Assembly (NCBI GenBank): GCA_030737875.1
Contig: CM060912.1
Span: forward strand, 260,014,231-260,078,230
Direction of reading: 5' to 3'
DNA from: Allium sativum
Lineage: Eukaryota > Streptophyta > Magnoliopsida > Asparagales > Amaryllidaceae
DNA: 64,000 nucleotides
The translations under genes were made by a program, and so were the position numbers. The notes beneath the pieces are model-generated. The model saw only the letters and a list, made by a program, of their open reading frames with translations, ran no database searches and was not told the DNA's origin. Position 1 is the stretch's first letter; every line of letters starts with the position of its first letter. Below, in pieces: positions 21,846-33,820 of this stretch.

Positions 21846-23096
21846 TAATTGTGACTCCTGCCCATCGAACCTCTAAACAAGAAGAACCTATATTAGGAAT
21901 TAGTTATAATGCAACAATTAGGCGCTCTAACATGTAGTACTCAAGCTATTTATTTCCTACTGATCCCCTTGGCGGACTGGACCCAGGATCCTAGCTCGAC
22001 TAAGTCATATTCTATGTATCGATAAGTCTGTTTTCCCTTTTCGACATAGGAAAGAAAGTATAAGGATTACGATATGGAAAGAATTATGACTCCACTACCA
22101 ACGCAAGTGATTGAGACCCTTGCAAGGGTCAATAGTTCTCATAAAAGTTTCTTTCTTTGTGCCCCAAGATGAGACTTTGGTTGGGGATGTGCTCAAAAAC
22201 AGAGCTTCTATATTTTCTTTATCGATGATAGATGTTGAATATCCTTTTATTTTTCAACAATAATATCGTGGCTCATTCCAATACCTTGCATTCATGCTCG
22301 ATGACTGGGAGTAGGATATTAACATCTCCTCAATCACTGTCGCCACCTCTCATTTGGGCTCCGCCTTGTCCTACATTTCTGTTATTATCGAACAGGTTGA
22401 GTCTATGCAGTAAATGGTCAATAATGCATCTCTACACAATTCTTTGTTTCTCATGAATTTCTCGCAAGATTTCCAATGCTAACTCAAGTGCTTCGTAGTA
22501 GGTCTTGTCGAATTTCCTAAGATGAAAAGAAGCAAAGTGTTAGAAAAAGTTAAATTTGACTTAAGACTAAGAAACTTATCCAAACACTTCCTTACTTCAA
22601 GCCATCGTCTTGTGAAGCCCTGTGGACATTGGACATAGAACCAATAAGTTTTAACCCTTCTTAGCTTACTTCAACCTCCAACAAAGACCAGGTTACTCGT
22701 AGTCGCTTCAAAGTAGGTGAACAGTAAGGCATCTTTCTGGTGCCTGAAATTGAATAATTAAAGGATGTCATCATTGGTGGATGCTCGAAGAATGTTCTAT
22801 GAATAAAAGACATAGATGATGACTAAGAACACGTGAGTGATGGGACGTAATTGCATTGGCGCCAGTCTCATATGATGCATTATATCTCTGATATAGAATT
22901 GAAAGGAGAGACGCAACTAACCGTGCACATATGTCGATTACATACTGTATAATCCGCAAGAGGATTTTGAGCTCTATCTAATAGGGTTGACACCCGAACT
23001 TGATTGAAGAGGATTCTATGGTTAGCATATTTCTTTTTCAACTTTGCCTCATCCATGTTCGATGGTATCAAATTGGTTTGATACCCCACGAAAATG
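21846..23096. other. TAT1 3' region, possible N-terminal part of antisense ORF
   Basis: The minus strand has short protein-like pieces, for example YVEKGKQTYRYIEYDLVELG near 22030, but no continuous frame and no recognised domain. An open frame at 22880-23275 crosses into SOLO2 and is therefore chimeric. Confidence 0.35.
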
Positions 23097-23101
23097 GCTA
23101 C

Positions 23102-24479
23102 TGTTACTACCAAAATTAACTCCGAGACTAGCTGGCGATGAAGGGGTGTCAAAAGAACGCAGGCACAGAAGAGTCTCCCGGAAGCAGAAAGCCAAGCAAT
23201 AGATGGAACCGAAAGCCGGAGAGAATGGTTGGAAAGAAGCATAAACCGACATCTCCCCGAAGGGAAGAAGCTCAATGCCTACAAAATGCCAACAAAGCGC
23301 ATCCGACAGGGTCCTTCCGACAGGACCTATTCGACAGGAAATTCTATAGCGAAAGGCCACCTAAGATAGGAACTAAGAAAGAAGAAGTCATGAGCTCCCT
23401 TCCTTAAAACCCAGAAGGGATATCAGTACTGACCTGCTTAAATACTGATACATCTGAAGGCGAGGGCATCAAAGGTGCCAACCAAAAGTACGCAAGGATC
23501 ATCTGGAACCAGCTTCCGGAGCACCTGCCGCACAGATGCTGAAAGGTTACATTGACAAACAATAACACATCATCGGGAGTTACCTTCCGGAACACCAGGA
23601 AATACGCAAAGCTCCACCGGGAGGTCGACCAGAACCCTAGCGGAGATACAGGCTATCCATACTAATCTACTTAGTATGAACGCCAACAGCGGTTTCGGAC
23701 CGTTAGCTACTCACATACATCAAGAGGAAAAGCTCCTCTAAGTATACACGAGAAAGCCGGGAGCCTACATATGTAAGCTTACATCCGAGAGTCTACACCT
23801 GGGAGCCACTACAGGAGGTTCACGTGTTGTCCGAAAGGCATCACATCAACAAGCTCATCGCAATATCAAAAAGCCCTGATCGACCGGGACCCTTAACAGA
23901 GGCCATGACCAGCACAAAAAAAGCACCCGGAAGTCAGAACTTCGAAATCGAGGAAGAAAAGAGGCCGACAATGGCACCCATAGGCCCAATAGTCCAACAG
24001 CGGAAGGGCCTCTAGTTCTCTATAAATAAGGCCCCGTGAGTCACATTCAAGGGGAGGAGATTCATCTTTCTATTTTTCCTGTACCCCTGCTCTTCTAAAA
24101 CCAGATACTTAGACAAATTTGAAAGTTTCTTCCATTCTGTACATGTACTCCAAATCAAAGATTAATAAAAAGGGTATCGACACATAGAATATTACTCTAT
24201 GGGTTCATTATACTCTTTCTAATTATCACTGTTGCAAATTATTGTTTGTTTTTTTAGATAGCCATGGATCCTTGTCCAATCCTTTCCGCATATCGGAGGA
24301 AATACCTCTTTCCCCGAGTTTAGACCCATCCTGGTAGTTTTTAGCGATTCTGCTCCTCCAGGTCTTGATACCTAGGAGTGGCGATCTGATCCAACTTGCA
24401 AAGTCTAAACAACCTATTTTTTCCCTTAGGTCCACTCCTATTGACCAATCTCTGGTGTTGACAAAAAATATTGTTAACA
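23102..24479 (+). mobile_element. SOLO2: solo Tat LTR (1378 bp) with near-perfect target duplication
   Basis: It begins TGTTACTACCAAAATTAACT and ends TTGTTAACA. It is homologous end to end with the TAT2 5' LTR at 59379-60799, but no primer site or gag follows. Flanks are GCTAC (23097-23101) and TCTAC (24480-24484), 4 of 5 matching. Near 23305-23340 a CCGACAGG-type word is repeated three times. It lies in the 3' region of TAT1 and is therefore younger than TAT1. Confidence 0.9.
24020..24028 (+). promoter_or_regulatory. TATA box of SOLO2 LTR
   Basis: CTATAAATA followed by AGGCCCC; the same word lies at 60203 in the TAT2 LTR. Confidence 0.8.
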
Positions 24480-24484
24480 TCTAC

Positions 24485-26190
24485 TTAAAGAGTGTTAGTA
24501 GCAGGGGCAATTTCCTCAGCTCCACCTTAATGGCTCCACATTTAGGAATAATTTCCAGCACGACTTATGGGTCGACTTATGGAGCGACTTGCGGAAATCT
24601 TATTGTTGTGAAGAACTACTATCTGACGTCTTAGTAGTCGAGCAAGATTTGGTGTCCTAGTTTTTATATGTAACATCTTTATTAATAGCCTAATCGGTGG
24701 ATATAGTGGAGTAATTACTCCTCATTTTGCTGTACTACTCAACAAACACCAATAGTTAGAGTAATTGACCTATATCCCTCGTGCATGGATTAGTGCGGTG
24801 TGCACAATGTAGTGCAGAACCACGAATACCAGAATTTACAACGACAACACTTAAGACAAGATTTGATTAATGGTCGGAGCGACCATCATTGCTGATACTC
24901 TCACTGATTACTTATTATGGGCTTTCGAAGCTTGGTTTCACACGAGGAACGATATTCAACCATCAGGGTGTTTCACAATCATCTTTAGTCAAATATTAGT
25001 CTAGATATGCTCTCCTCCGAGAAATTCAAGCCTACAAACGAATATGCAAGTCTATATGAATAAAAGCCGTTTTCCCCTCCCGTTGAGCAAAAGCTAAAAC
25101 AAGATTTGGGATCATGTCCAAAGAACCTAACCGGATCAGGTTATCCGTATCAACCTTGACCATCATTGATATGGATCGGGTCGTCCAGATCGGCCTAGTC
25201 TCATGCTGATCTGAATCACACCAATCTGGATTGTCTTCTATCTTCCCATCAAAAATCTCCACACTTCTTCCTACCTTTCGCAATTTACTATATCATCACC
25301 TGCCCAATCTGTTTCTTTTTCTCCCTTCTTCACTTGTTTCCGACAAACAAACAAAAGGCTACACCTCCACATGATTCCAACTCCATCGTCACTGCTAATC
25401 TGTCAGCCTTGCCTCCACAACCACTTTTTCCTTTCTCAGCCTCGCTTGCTCTGCTATTCATCGCCATAAGGGGCCAGACTCGTATCTCAAGTGAACCTCC
25501 TCCAATGGCACCATCAAATTGCATAAAACAAAGGTCAAAACCGGTTCGATCAAGAGCTGGTTAGAAAAGAAGAAGTAAAAGTGGAGAAGAAGAAGAATGG
25601 GGCCAGGTTTTACTCCAGAGGGAAGACTATTCGTCTTCCCTTCGATTTGATAGGAGTACCTCTGACTGCCATCAGATACAAGGCATACATCATTGCCCCT
25701 GGTTGAAGAATGACCCAAGATTAAAAAACATGTGTGTTTGTATGTTTGATGACTGAAATAAACAATGAAGGTGGAATGGTGAACCTAACTCGAATCAGTA
25801 ACATGCTCGACTAAGGCATATAGTGATGTCGTACAGTAACGACCTAGATGTGCTTGTACATATGTGGAAGCCGATGACTCGACATGAAAGATTAGATTAA
25901 GAGGCTTGCTAGACCTCTCGAATTGACGATGTTTGGGTATTTACCTATGACAGGCAGAGATTTTCGATTTAGAATGCTCAGCTTGGCGAGATTAAACTAA
26001 GGCACAACAGTAAAAAGTGCATCTGTCTGTTTATACAAACTAAAGTAGATCAAGCATTGTGGCTACCTAGAAAGACATGATCATCTTTTGAAATAAATTT
26101 GAAAAAGGCCATGATTTCTTTGGAATTGGCATCGAAAAAAATAGAGATTGACTCGGTTCAAAGCATACCCCGTTTGTAATACAAGGTACT
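24485..26190. other. TAT1 3' noncoding region up to the polypurine tract
   Basis: No recognised protein. Short frames at 25032-25283 and 25334-25718 on both strands show no motif and probably arise by chance. The region must belong to TAT1, because its polypurine tract and LTR follow directly. Confidence 0.45.
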
Positions 26191-26202
26191 TTGGGGGGCA
26201 AG
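26191..26202 (+). promoter_or_regulatory. Polypurine tract of TAT1
   Basis: TTGGGGGGCAAG directly precedes TGTTGACC. A run of G followed by CAA is the usual form of this primer in Tat and related elements. Confidence 0.85.
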
Positions 26203-27197
26203 TGTTGACCTACCTTTTAACAAAGACATAACGCTCTTGACTTTTGGTTATGAGATCGCTCAAGAATCGATGAAGGACTAACACGATATCAGAAAAGCTT
26301 AGTTCAAGCGATGGATTGGAATGAACATCCCGTCTTGAATAATTTCAATCCGAATCAGCTAGGCATGATAACTTTTAATCAGTATTTGTGAAGGGCCATG
26401 AATCGACCTTTACAACATGTAGTTCGGATCGACATGATTCCATGGCCCCGGATCAGCCATGGAATTTAGTCCTATATCTATGCAATTACTCTGAACTTTC
26501 TCCAGAGACACTTGGCACTGGAATTGCTTCGGACTTAAGCACTTGGATTTAATATGTCATCAGGTCGATCCTCTCTTATTTCCCAGGTTGACCATGCACT
26601 GGATCGTCCTACTACTCCACATCAAATCAGTAAATGCATATTTGTCAAAATCATATGGATCGCTTAACTTGATCACAGTTCGAGTATGTGACAAAAGCCA
26701 ACATGATCGATTTAAGCAAGATCACAAGATCAGGGCTAACTTTGAAGTGGCCCAACAAGGCTTAGGTTGACCTCGCTTTTCCTCGACTGGATTGCCCTAG
26801 GTCGGTCTCCAACCCAAAGCCCACTTTTAGTGGAATCCCCCCTAACTGTCTAGAAATGGTCCTCGCACGTTTCCTTCTTTCTCCTCAATTTATGGCCGAT
26901 CCGAGACTACTATAGTTTATAAATAAAAAACTTATGGAACAACTAAGGATCTATTAGCTCTTTTGCAACTGTCCTCCATTATTATCAATGTACTGAAGGT
27001 CACTCCGACCGGAAACCATGTAATCATTCAAGTATGATTAATAAAGCAAAAAAATAGAGCAAGTGAATGGAGGAAAATCTTAGCTATACCATCATAAATA
27101 TTGTGTCTTGTCTTTTCCCCAATTTTAATTTTTTATTTCTTTAATTTTGTTCTCAACTTAGACTTATTGGAGTGTTGAACCACTTTTGGTATCAACA
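26203..27197 (+). repeat. 3' LTR of TAT1 (995 bp)
   Basis: The ends are TGTTGA and TCAACA, a perfect 6-bp inverted repeat. A TATA-like TTTATAAATAAAAAAC lies near 26918 and an AATAAAG poly(A)-like signal near 27040. It is not the SOLO2/TAT2 LTR family. There is no primer site after it, so this is the distal LTR. Confidence 0.85.
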
Positions 27198-28633
27198 TCA
27201 GGAATGAATCCATAATTAAAATGATTAAGTGCATGTAGGCTAGGGATTTTTCTGAATCATAATAGTAGAGTTGTGTCTTATTCTTTTTTTAAATTTTATT
27301 TCCTATCCATATTTAATTAATTTGGGTGTGATATTTGGGTGTCTTATCTATTTTTTTGACAACACAAGCAATATTATTAGAGTTGCAAAATTCATCTACA
27401 AGGAATGCTTTTTCTAAGGGAAGTCAACCATAACATGATTATAGCCGGAAGGTGTCACAAATGGAACAAATGCATGGAGGAATGTTGTCAAACCAAAATA
27501 ATCCCCTGTACCATAGTCAATCACTATTAATCAACTCAAATGGACTTGCAATATTGTATGGTTATTGTCATGGTAAAACCTCGCAAAATTCCTATTATAT
27601 CCATAATGCTCTTCATTTGATATGCTTTTTTAGTTTAGCGCTATTAAGTGGTCGATCCTCTTTATGCACAACTATTATCTGCTATACCTACTAAATTATG
27701 TTATTTTAGCACCTACTCTAGCAATACCATATAAAGATTAAATTGACTAATTCCCTTTTAAACCAAATCAATGAAATTATGGTAATGATCTAATTTTAAG
27801 ACATAAGAGCTTAGTATTGATCAGAATTATATTGTTTAAACCAATTTAGTCCGCATAAACTACACTATTCTTTGATTTTGGTATATAAGATTAAACAGTA
27901 TTTTTGTACCAAACAAATGATGTAAAAAGGATAATAAATGAACTTTGAATGTTTTGTTTATGTGCAATAAATTATTTTCATGTCTTTTCTATTTATATAT
28001 ATATATATCCCCGCAATAATTTTTGGTATCTCAATGTTGTAGAATTGTTAAGAGCTTTACTACACAGATGCACAGACTGATATACATTAAGGGACGTGGT
28101 TTGTTTGATGTTGATCATGGTGGAATGCATTAAAAAGATGGTGGAGTGCATTAGAACCAAGATAAAATGAAAACATATCATTATAATGATTTGATTCAAA
28201 AGGTACATTAGGCATAGTGAGGATCTGAATCAGTGGCAAGTTAACCCTCACATATTTCAACTATGTTCAAAAGATTAGTCAATAAAGAAGATAAGATTGG
28301 TTCTTTGAGGTAGGGCCCTAGATTAGAATTTATTGCATATGAATAGAAACTTTTTATCGCAAACATTTGGTATACTGGGAATCCACTTGATATCAAGCTG
28401 GCTACCTTGGAGTTATATAATGGAAAAGCAGATGCAACATTTTATTTGGTTGGTATATCCAATATATGGGAGTGTTTTAAGCTTTGAAGAAAGAGATAAG
28501 GTAGTGCTTCCTTTTCTGATTGACTGAGTTGGTTGGCATACGATTCTCTAAAATAGATAATTGATCCATTAGTTTATGTATGACTTAATTTAAGGATTTA
28601 TAAGCTAGTACAGATTTTAAATTGTTCGACCAA
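27198..28633. other. Spacer between TAT1 and TKB
   Basis: AT-rich DNA without protein-like ORFs. Apart from the diverged hAT copy at about 27563-28070 and a short TA run near 28000-28016, nothing was recognised. This may be the oldest host DNA in the middle of the window. Confidence 0.5.
27563..28070. mobile_element. Diverged copy of the 507-bp hAT element
   Basis: It can be aligned by eye with 7170-7676 over its whole length in the same orientation: GTAAAACCTCG near the left end, CATAATGCTCTTCA (7228 region), TAGTTTAGCGCTATTAAG, ATTGACTAATTCCCTTTTAA, CTTTGATTTTGGTATATAAG, TATCCCCGCAATA and GAGCTTTACTACACAGATG at the right. The ends are eroded and no target duplication is seen. Confidence 0.72.
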
Positions 28634-29575
28634 TGTAACACCCCACATTTCTAAACGTCACCCATATAAGGATTTCGTTAACAAAATGTAGAGTGTTGTA
28701 GGTATAAAGACATAAAATATCAAAGAGACTAAGATTTCACAAGACATAGACAAATAAGTTACAATGGAAAAAAGAAAACAAATTATTTTAAAATGACAAA
28801 AAGTACATTTATTACACGTTATCCAAATTGTTACAAAAAATCATGTCTCAAAATCTCAGTCAAAACAACATCAGAGTACAAAATAATATTATCCTCCAAA
28901 TAGTCAAGAAGATACAACCTAACCTTGGAAAAGGAACATGTGGTAATCCCTCTTTTGTACAGATCCTTCACAATAGAATCAAAAAAGAAATATGAACTAT
29001 ACACTTCTTCCTTGTAAGCCTAGGAGAGGAGGAAGAAAAGAGGAAAGAAGAAAGAAAACGAGTCAGTTATAAAGTATGGTGACCTGGTATGATTACCAGC
29101 ACGACTGATAAGTTAAGGAAAATAAGTAAAATAGTAGTTCTAGTGTCATAAAAGGGTAATTGTCTGTGAACACCTAAGTGTGAACAAATACTGATAGGAA
29201 TAGCATAAAGGTTTGACTATTCTCATTTAATGATAAATATGGTCATACTAATGATGATAAATAACAATGACTATTTTGCACTTCTACAACTCAAACTGAA
29301 ATAATTAGGAAGGAATTTCCTAATTCTGCCTATCGATCGGCCCATATACCCCAACGTGATAACCTATGCTGACTATGGCCCCAGATTTATCAGGCCAGAC
29401 CTATCAGCTCCAAAGGACATAGTGTTAATCATAGGCATTACAACGTCTTATTTTCCTTAATCGACGCGATGCACGCTCACCACCCCGTCGGAATGCGCCC
29501 ATACCTACCGCCTCGTTCGGACCTCTTACTACCCAATACAATATAAGCGTGCGTTCGCCTTTTTGTAAGACCCCA
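28634..29575 (-). repeat. TKB 3' LTR, distal part
   Basis: It starts (plus view) TGTAACACCCCACATTTCTA, matching the start of the TKB 5' LTR at 46760. It holds part of the leader block (29328-29575) and stops exactly at the TK2 LTR. Its continuation is at 41086. Confidence 0.88.
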
Positions 29576-30599
29576 TGTGACACCCCACGTCCGTTAATGT
29601 CACTCACAAGGGAATGCATTAAGTTTCGTGAAGCGCTATAGGTAAACAGACACAGAATAATTACAAGACAGATATAAATAAGACAGCAGTGGAAATTTAA
29701 ATTTTTATTTCAATCATAAATCATAATAACGTGGTCCACAATTCCATAAGTCACGAAAACCATTACAAGAGAATAACTTCTGTCTTGCACCATCATAGTA
29801 CATAAGTAAATAAAAAGAATAATTCCCCAATTAAAAGAGTTAAGCCATAGTAGAGGCAAGAACTTGAGCCATACTTCTGAAGTAGCTCTTAGCAAGATGA
29901 TATCTGAGTCCTGACTAAGCCTGAGTGTTTCCTCCCTGAGAACCTGGGGGGGGCGAAAAGGAAGAGAGAAGGAGAAACAAAAAGGGTCAGACATGAAGTC
30001 TGGCGAGTCTAGTTACTTTTAGTCAGTAGATAAATAAAAGTAACATGATAGGCATATAAAGTGGATAAGAGAGAGATCACTACATAATTGGAATGTGTGA
30101 CAAGGTAAGCAAGATAAGGTGTACATGCCTCACTAATGATTACTCTGCACTACTACTAGTATATCCAGAAAGAGATGATCCCTTCAACTATAAGGTGGTA
30201 GACTTAAGTATACGTCCAAATGTATCTTAACTACTACCCTAATCGATCGGCTCCCTAACCCTCATAGATACCTAGTGCTAGCCCCATAGTAGGAGGTATC
30301 ACTTCCTAAAGTGGAAACCCCTCATCGTAGTAATGTGCACAACTATATCTACAGGTGTCACGGTCGTCTTATCCCCCGCTGCACGGCTCATGCACGCACA
30401 TGGCCCGGTCAATTTGCGCCGCCCACACCGTCCTCCATGTTTGGACATCTTACAATCAGTCAGTAAGTGTGCCCCTTCTATGCCTAGTACGGAGTGTTTT
30501 GTTTGATACCTACTCCGGGTTACTGACTGAAATGGGTCCCACACAATATGATACAAGCTCTCCCCTTTCTCTTGTATCCCCCACAAGGTTTTTACTTAC

Positions 30600-30840
30600 T
30601 AGGTGTCTTTAATTACATAGCCTTATTTATTTCTACCGGTTATGCTTACCTACAGGTGTCTTTAATACATAACCCCTAATCTTCCAACTGGTTATGCTTA
30701 CCTATAGGTGTCTTTAATTACATAACCCTATCACTTATACAAGTTATGTTTACCCTAAAAGGTGTCTTTAATTACATAACTTTATTATTTCCACCGATTA
30801 TGTATACCACTAGGTGTCTTTAATTAGATAACCTTAACGG
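30600..30840 (-). repeat. Degenerate repeat around AGGTGTCTTTAATTACATAAC, about five units
   Basis: The word occurs near 30600, 30653, 30704, 30760 and 30812, separated by TACCGGTTATGCTTACC-type spacers. The same array lies in the 5' LTR at 39308-39545. Confidence 0.85.
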
Positions 30841-31645
30841 GTTAAGTTTGTGGGCCTATATTTGAATATTACTCATCCCCTCTTCAGATTTACTTAACCC
30901 ACCCCTCAACCATGTTTACTTAACCCCTAACTTAAATTTAAGTTCATACAATCCCTATGGATTAACTTGGGTTAAGTAGTCCAATTTTTTACCATGTCCA
31001 TTTATGGTTTCATAATGGGCCAGACTTTCCACATTAGGCCTACAACATGTGGTTGTTGGATATGTCGGTCGGGTCCGGGCAGACTTATTCCACAGTTGGG
31101 CCTAACCTCGTGTCATGGCCCGATTCATATTTACGTACTTAGACCTCCCACATTAGGTTCAACATTAGTGGCTGTTGGATATGCCGGTCGGGTCCGGGCA
31201 GACTTCCACCACTAATGCAACCAAACCTCGTGTCATAAGTACAATTACAATCCCTAATTGTAATTACTAGACATTCCATATTTAATTAATTTACCAATTA
31301 ATTAATCCTTTCCTTTACCTAATAATTTGAATTACATGTCCAATAATGTTCATATTCAAATTATTCCATTTTTAACCCTTTTTCCCCCGTTCTTTAACTA
31401 GCGCCCTCACAAAATTGGCAACATGCCTAGGCTAGACAATAGCCTAGTCATAAACAATAATAAGGAAAAATAATGGGAATATAACTAAAATGATCATCTT
31501 GGCATAAACATAAACAAGCATGATAATAAGGTGAACATACATACTAGCATGGACATGAAATTGTCATCATAACAAGGTGGACATAAAACAGATGAACTAT
31601 GATGTCACAGTATCTAAATTAGCAATTTTGATGTCCAATCGATTT

Positions 31646-31916
31646 AGATCTAACATGTTAACATAAGGCGACAATTTAGATCATATAAAATAGATCTAAC
31701 ATGTTAACATAAGGTGATAATCTAGATCACATAAAATAGATCTAACATGTTAACATAAGGTGATAATTTAGATCACATAAAATAGATCTAATGTGTTAAC
31801 ATAAGGTGATAATCTAGATCACATAAAATTGATATAACATGATAACATAGGGTGACAATTTAGATTACATAAAATAGATCTAACATGATAACATAAGGTG
31901 ATAATCTAGATCTGTC
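31646..31916 (-). repeat. 46-bp minisatellite, nearly six units, in TK2 3' LTR
   Basis: Each unit reads AGATCTAACATGTTAACATA, then AGGTGATAATCTAGATCACA, then TAAAAT. Units differ at single sites. The array also lies in the 5' LTR (40374-40645) but not in the TK1 or TK3 LTR. Confidence 0.93.
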
Positions 31917-32364
31917 TAACAGTTTCAATGTCCACATAAATCAGATCTACTAGTTTAGAAATAGATCAACACACATCCGCATCATAGCATATCATAAAAG
32001 TTACAAACCAAGATCCATAATAATAACATAATAGAACAATCACAATTGAATTGAATCTAGAGAAATAGATCTATCATGGCATAGCATAAGATCTAACAAT
32101 AACATACATTCAAGGTTTACAACGTATCCAAATCACAGTCTTTCATAATTCACTATTATTTATCTAAACCTAAAAGCAACTAGAAATCACTGTGACTGGA
32201 TTGCTAAGATGATAGAAAAGAAGTTGGTGCTGAGTTTATGCTTGAATCTCAGAATTTGATATGCTTTAGTTGATAGAAGAAGATGAGAGATCCTAGTTCA
32301 GTTCAGACTCCTGCAGAGTTTGGCCGCCATGATTTCTAATGAAGAAATATGTGAAATAGCAATG

Positions 32365-32373
32365 TATTTATAG
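32365..32373 (-). promoter_or_regulatory. TATA box of TK2 3' LTR
   Basis: CTATAAATA on the minus strand. It lies inside the segment deleted from the TK2 5' LTR. Confidence 0.8.
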
Positions 32374-32741
32374 CTGCAGAACCCTCTGGAATCGACTACC
32401 ACATAAGCCCTAGGGTAAATCAGGTAGCGGGTCGCCTCCCACTTGGGCAAAGGCCCGAATACCCAAAAAAAACTATTTTGGGCGCACTTTACAGGTGCTC
32501 CACTGTAAAAATACATGGGCGCACTTGTCAAGTGCGTCGGCAATTTCTGCTTTTTTCTGCCAAACTTCTATCGTCCATAACTTCTTCATATGTTATCCGT
32601 TTTACGCAAACCAGGTGTCTATCTTGACCAAAATTTCGAGACGGACGCAATGGCGTAGTCCATTTACCCTAATTCTGATTATTAAATTAATTTTTCTTTA
32701 ATTCATCCACTTTAATGTTGTTAAAATTTCGGGATGTTACA

Positions 32742-32754
32742 TTCTCCCCTACTC
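32742..32754 (-). promoter_or_regulatory. Polypurine tract of TK2
   Basis: GAGTAGGGGAGAA on the minus strand directly before the 3' LTR, preceded by AGGACGAAATCCTTT as in TK1. Confidence 0.92.
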
Positions 32755-33256
32755 AAAGGATTTCGTCCTCGAAATCTTCAAGTTGAAAAGAATGTATCCT
32801 ACCATATATCATCCATCTACTCATCCACCAAACACTGACATCCATTATCCTTAAAGATTTCTAATGCTTATATGAGTATATGCAAAGGTGTGTGTATATG
32901 TCCCAACACCAATGCGAAGATCAGGCGGTCTACTGATTCTGTTGACCTCCTTAATGCAATGTATGTTAGTGCCATGAACCCAATATGTATGCAAATAAGC
33001 CTATTATAGCATATACGATCTACATGTGTGCACACTCATTCGTCCAAATGCAACGGCCATTTGCTAGTTCATCCATTTCACACACATCCATATGTAGTAT
33101 GAGAGTGATTGAGCCGATCTTAGTGCCTAATATGTGTGTATATGCGTCCACAGGCAACCACTAGCAAACACTTGGATCCACTTGCATCCATCAATAATAA
33201 CATGTCTCAAACACATGTTTACATCCATAAGTTTCCTATCTAAATGTCAAAAAGTA
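32755..33256 (-). other. TK2 noncoding 3' spacer
   Basis: Same conserved noncoding stretch as in TK1 (7861-8440), reversed. No ORF. Confidence 0.7.
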
Positions 33257-33820
33257 CTATGGATAAGATATACTCAAATGAATAGAAACAAGTACTGATA
33301 AAGCTTTGGAAAAAGGAGTTAAGAACATACCCTCGAAGAGAAAAGGGTACAAAGCACGAATCTTATCTTCGGTCTCCCAAGTCGCATCCTCTGGGTTATC
33401 TCCCCATTGAACCTTTAGCAACTTGAGCTCTTTATTGCGTAACTTCTTAACTTCTGATCCAAGAATACGGGAAGGAAGTCGCCTGACTGTCGCCTCCCGT
33501 TCCACTTCTGCCTCTTCCAGTATACTTGGCTCAACAACTTCCACGGTGTCATGCAAGCACTTCCACGGATGAGAAACATGGAAAACATCATGAACACCAG
33601 ATAGATTTTCAAGAAGCTTTACTCTATAGGACATTTGGCCAATCCTCTCGGTTATGGGAAATGGTCCCACAAACCTAGGTGCCAATTTCCCTACAGATCC
33701 GAAATGGACCACATTCCTCAGAGGTGACACTTTGATAAAAATCAAGTCTCCTACTTCAAATTCGAGGTCAGTCCTTCTCTTGTCTACATAGGATTTCTGC
33801 TTATCTTGAGCTGTCTTCAT
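33257..33820 (-). CDS. int: TK2 integrase C-terminus and chromodomain (intact frame)
   Basis: An unbroken 187-codon stretch. Residues 1-30 are the end of the integrase linker; the GPY/F module (RFVGPFPITERIGQMSYRVK) spans about 48-68; HDVFHVSHPWKCLHD is at about 75-90. The chromodomain starts near residue 120: SEVKKLRNKELKLLKVQWGD, then NPEDATWETEDKI and RALYPFLFEG. It is the best preserved chromodomain in the window, with the conserved Trp of ATWE kept. It would bring integrase to histone-marked heterochromatin. The methionine is only the first in an open stretch; the real product is part of a polyprotein. Confidence 0.9.
   Translation of the reverse strand: MKTAQDKQKSYVDKRRTDLEFEVGDLIFIKVSPLRNVVHFGSVGKLAPRFVGPFPITERIGQMSYRVKLLENLSGVHDVFHVSHPWKCLHDTVEVVEPSILEEAEVEREATVRRLPSRILGSEVKKLRNKELKLLKVQWGDNPEDATWETEDKIRALYPFLFEGMFLTPFSKALSVLVSIHLSISYP

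Larger units (their letters stand above)
11584..27197 (+). mobile_element. TAT1: decayed Tat-lineage Ty3/gypsy element
   Basis: A large plus-strand element with gag (CCHC-like CX2-3H knuckle), protease, RT, RNase H, a second archaeal-type RNase H, integrase, a long antisense ORF, a polypurine tract and a 3' LTR. The second RNase H and an antisense ORF after pol are characteristic of the Tat lineage. The 5' LTR and gag start are absent, cut off by the hAT element and TK1. Two later solo LTRs lie in the 3' region. Stops are very common and many stand where relatives have Gln or Arg, as expected of C-to-T decay in methylated DNA. Confidence 0.85.
29576..32741 (-). repeat. TK2 3' LTR (about 3.17 kb)
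   Basis: Terminal TGTGACACC and GTTACA in plus view. Read on the minus strand, TATA lies about 370 bp from the start and the rest is R and U5. It contains two tandem arrays (30600-30840; 31646-31916). It keeps the 379-bp segment that the 5' LTR has lost. Confidence 0.93.

Noticed and set aside
22880..23360. Minus-strand frames of 131 and 103 codons
   Set aside because: They cross the SOLO2 border at 23102 and are therefore chimeras of unrelated sequences.
25032..25718. Frames of about 65-85 codons before the TAT1 LTR
   Set aside because: They overlap each other on both strands and show no known motif; chance open frames are likely.
30299..31215. Short frames on both strands within the TK2 LTR (for example 30355-30612, 30994-31215) and their twins at 38994-39922
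   Set aside because: They recur only because the LTR is duplicated, carry no motif, and overlap on both strands.
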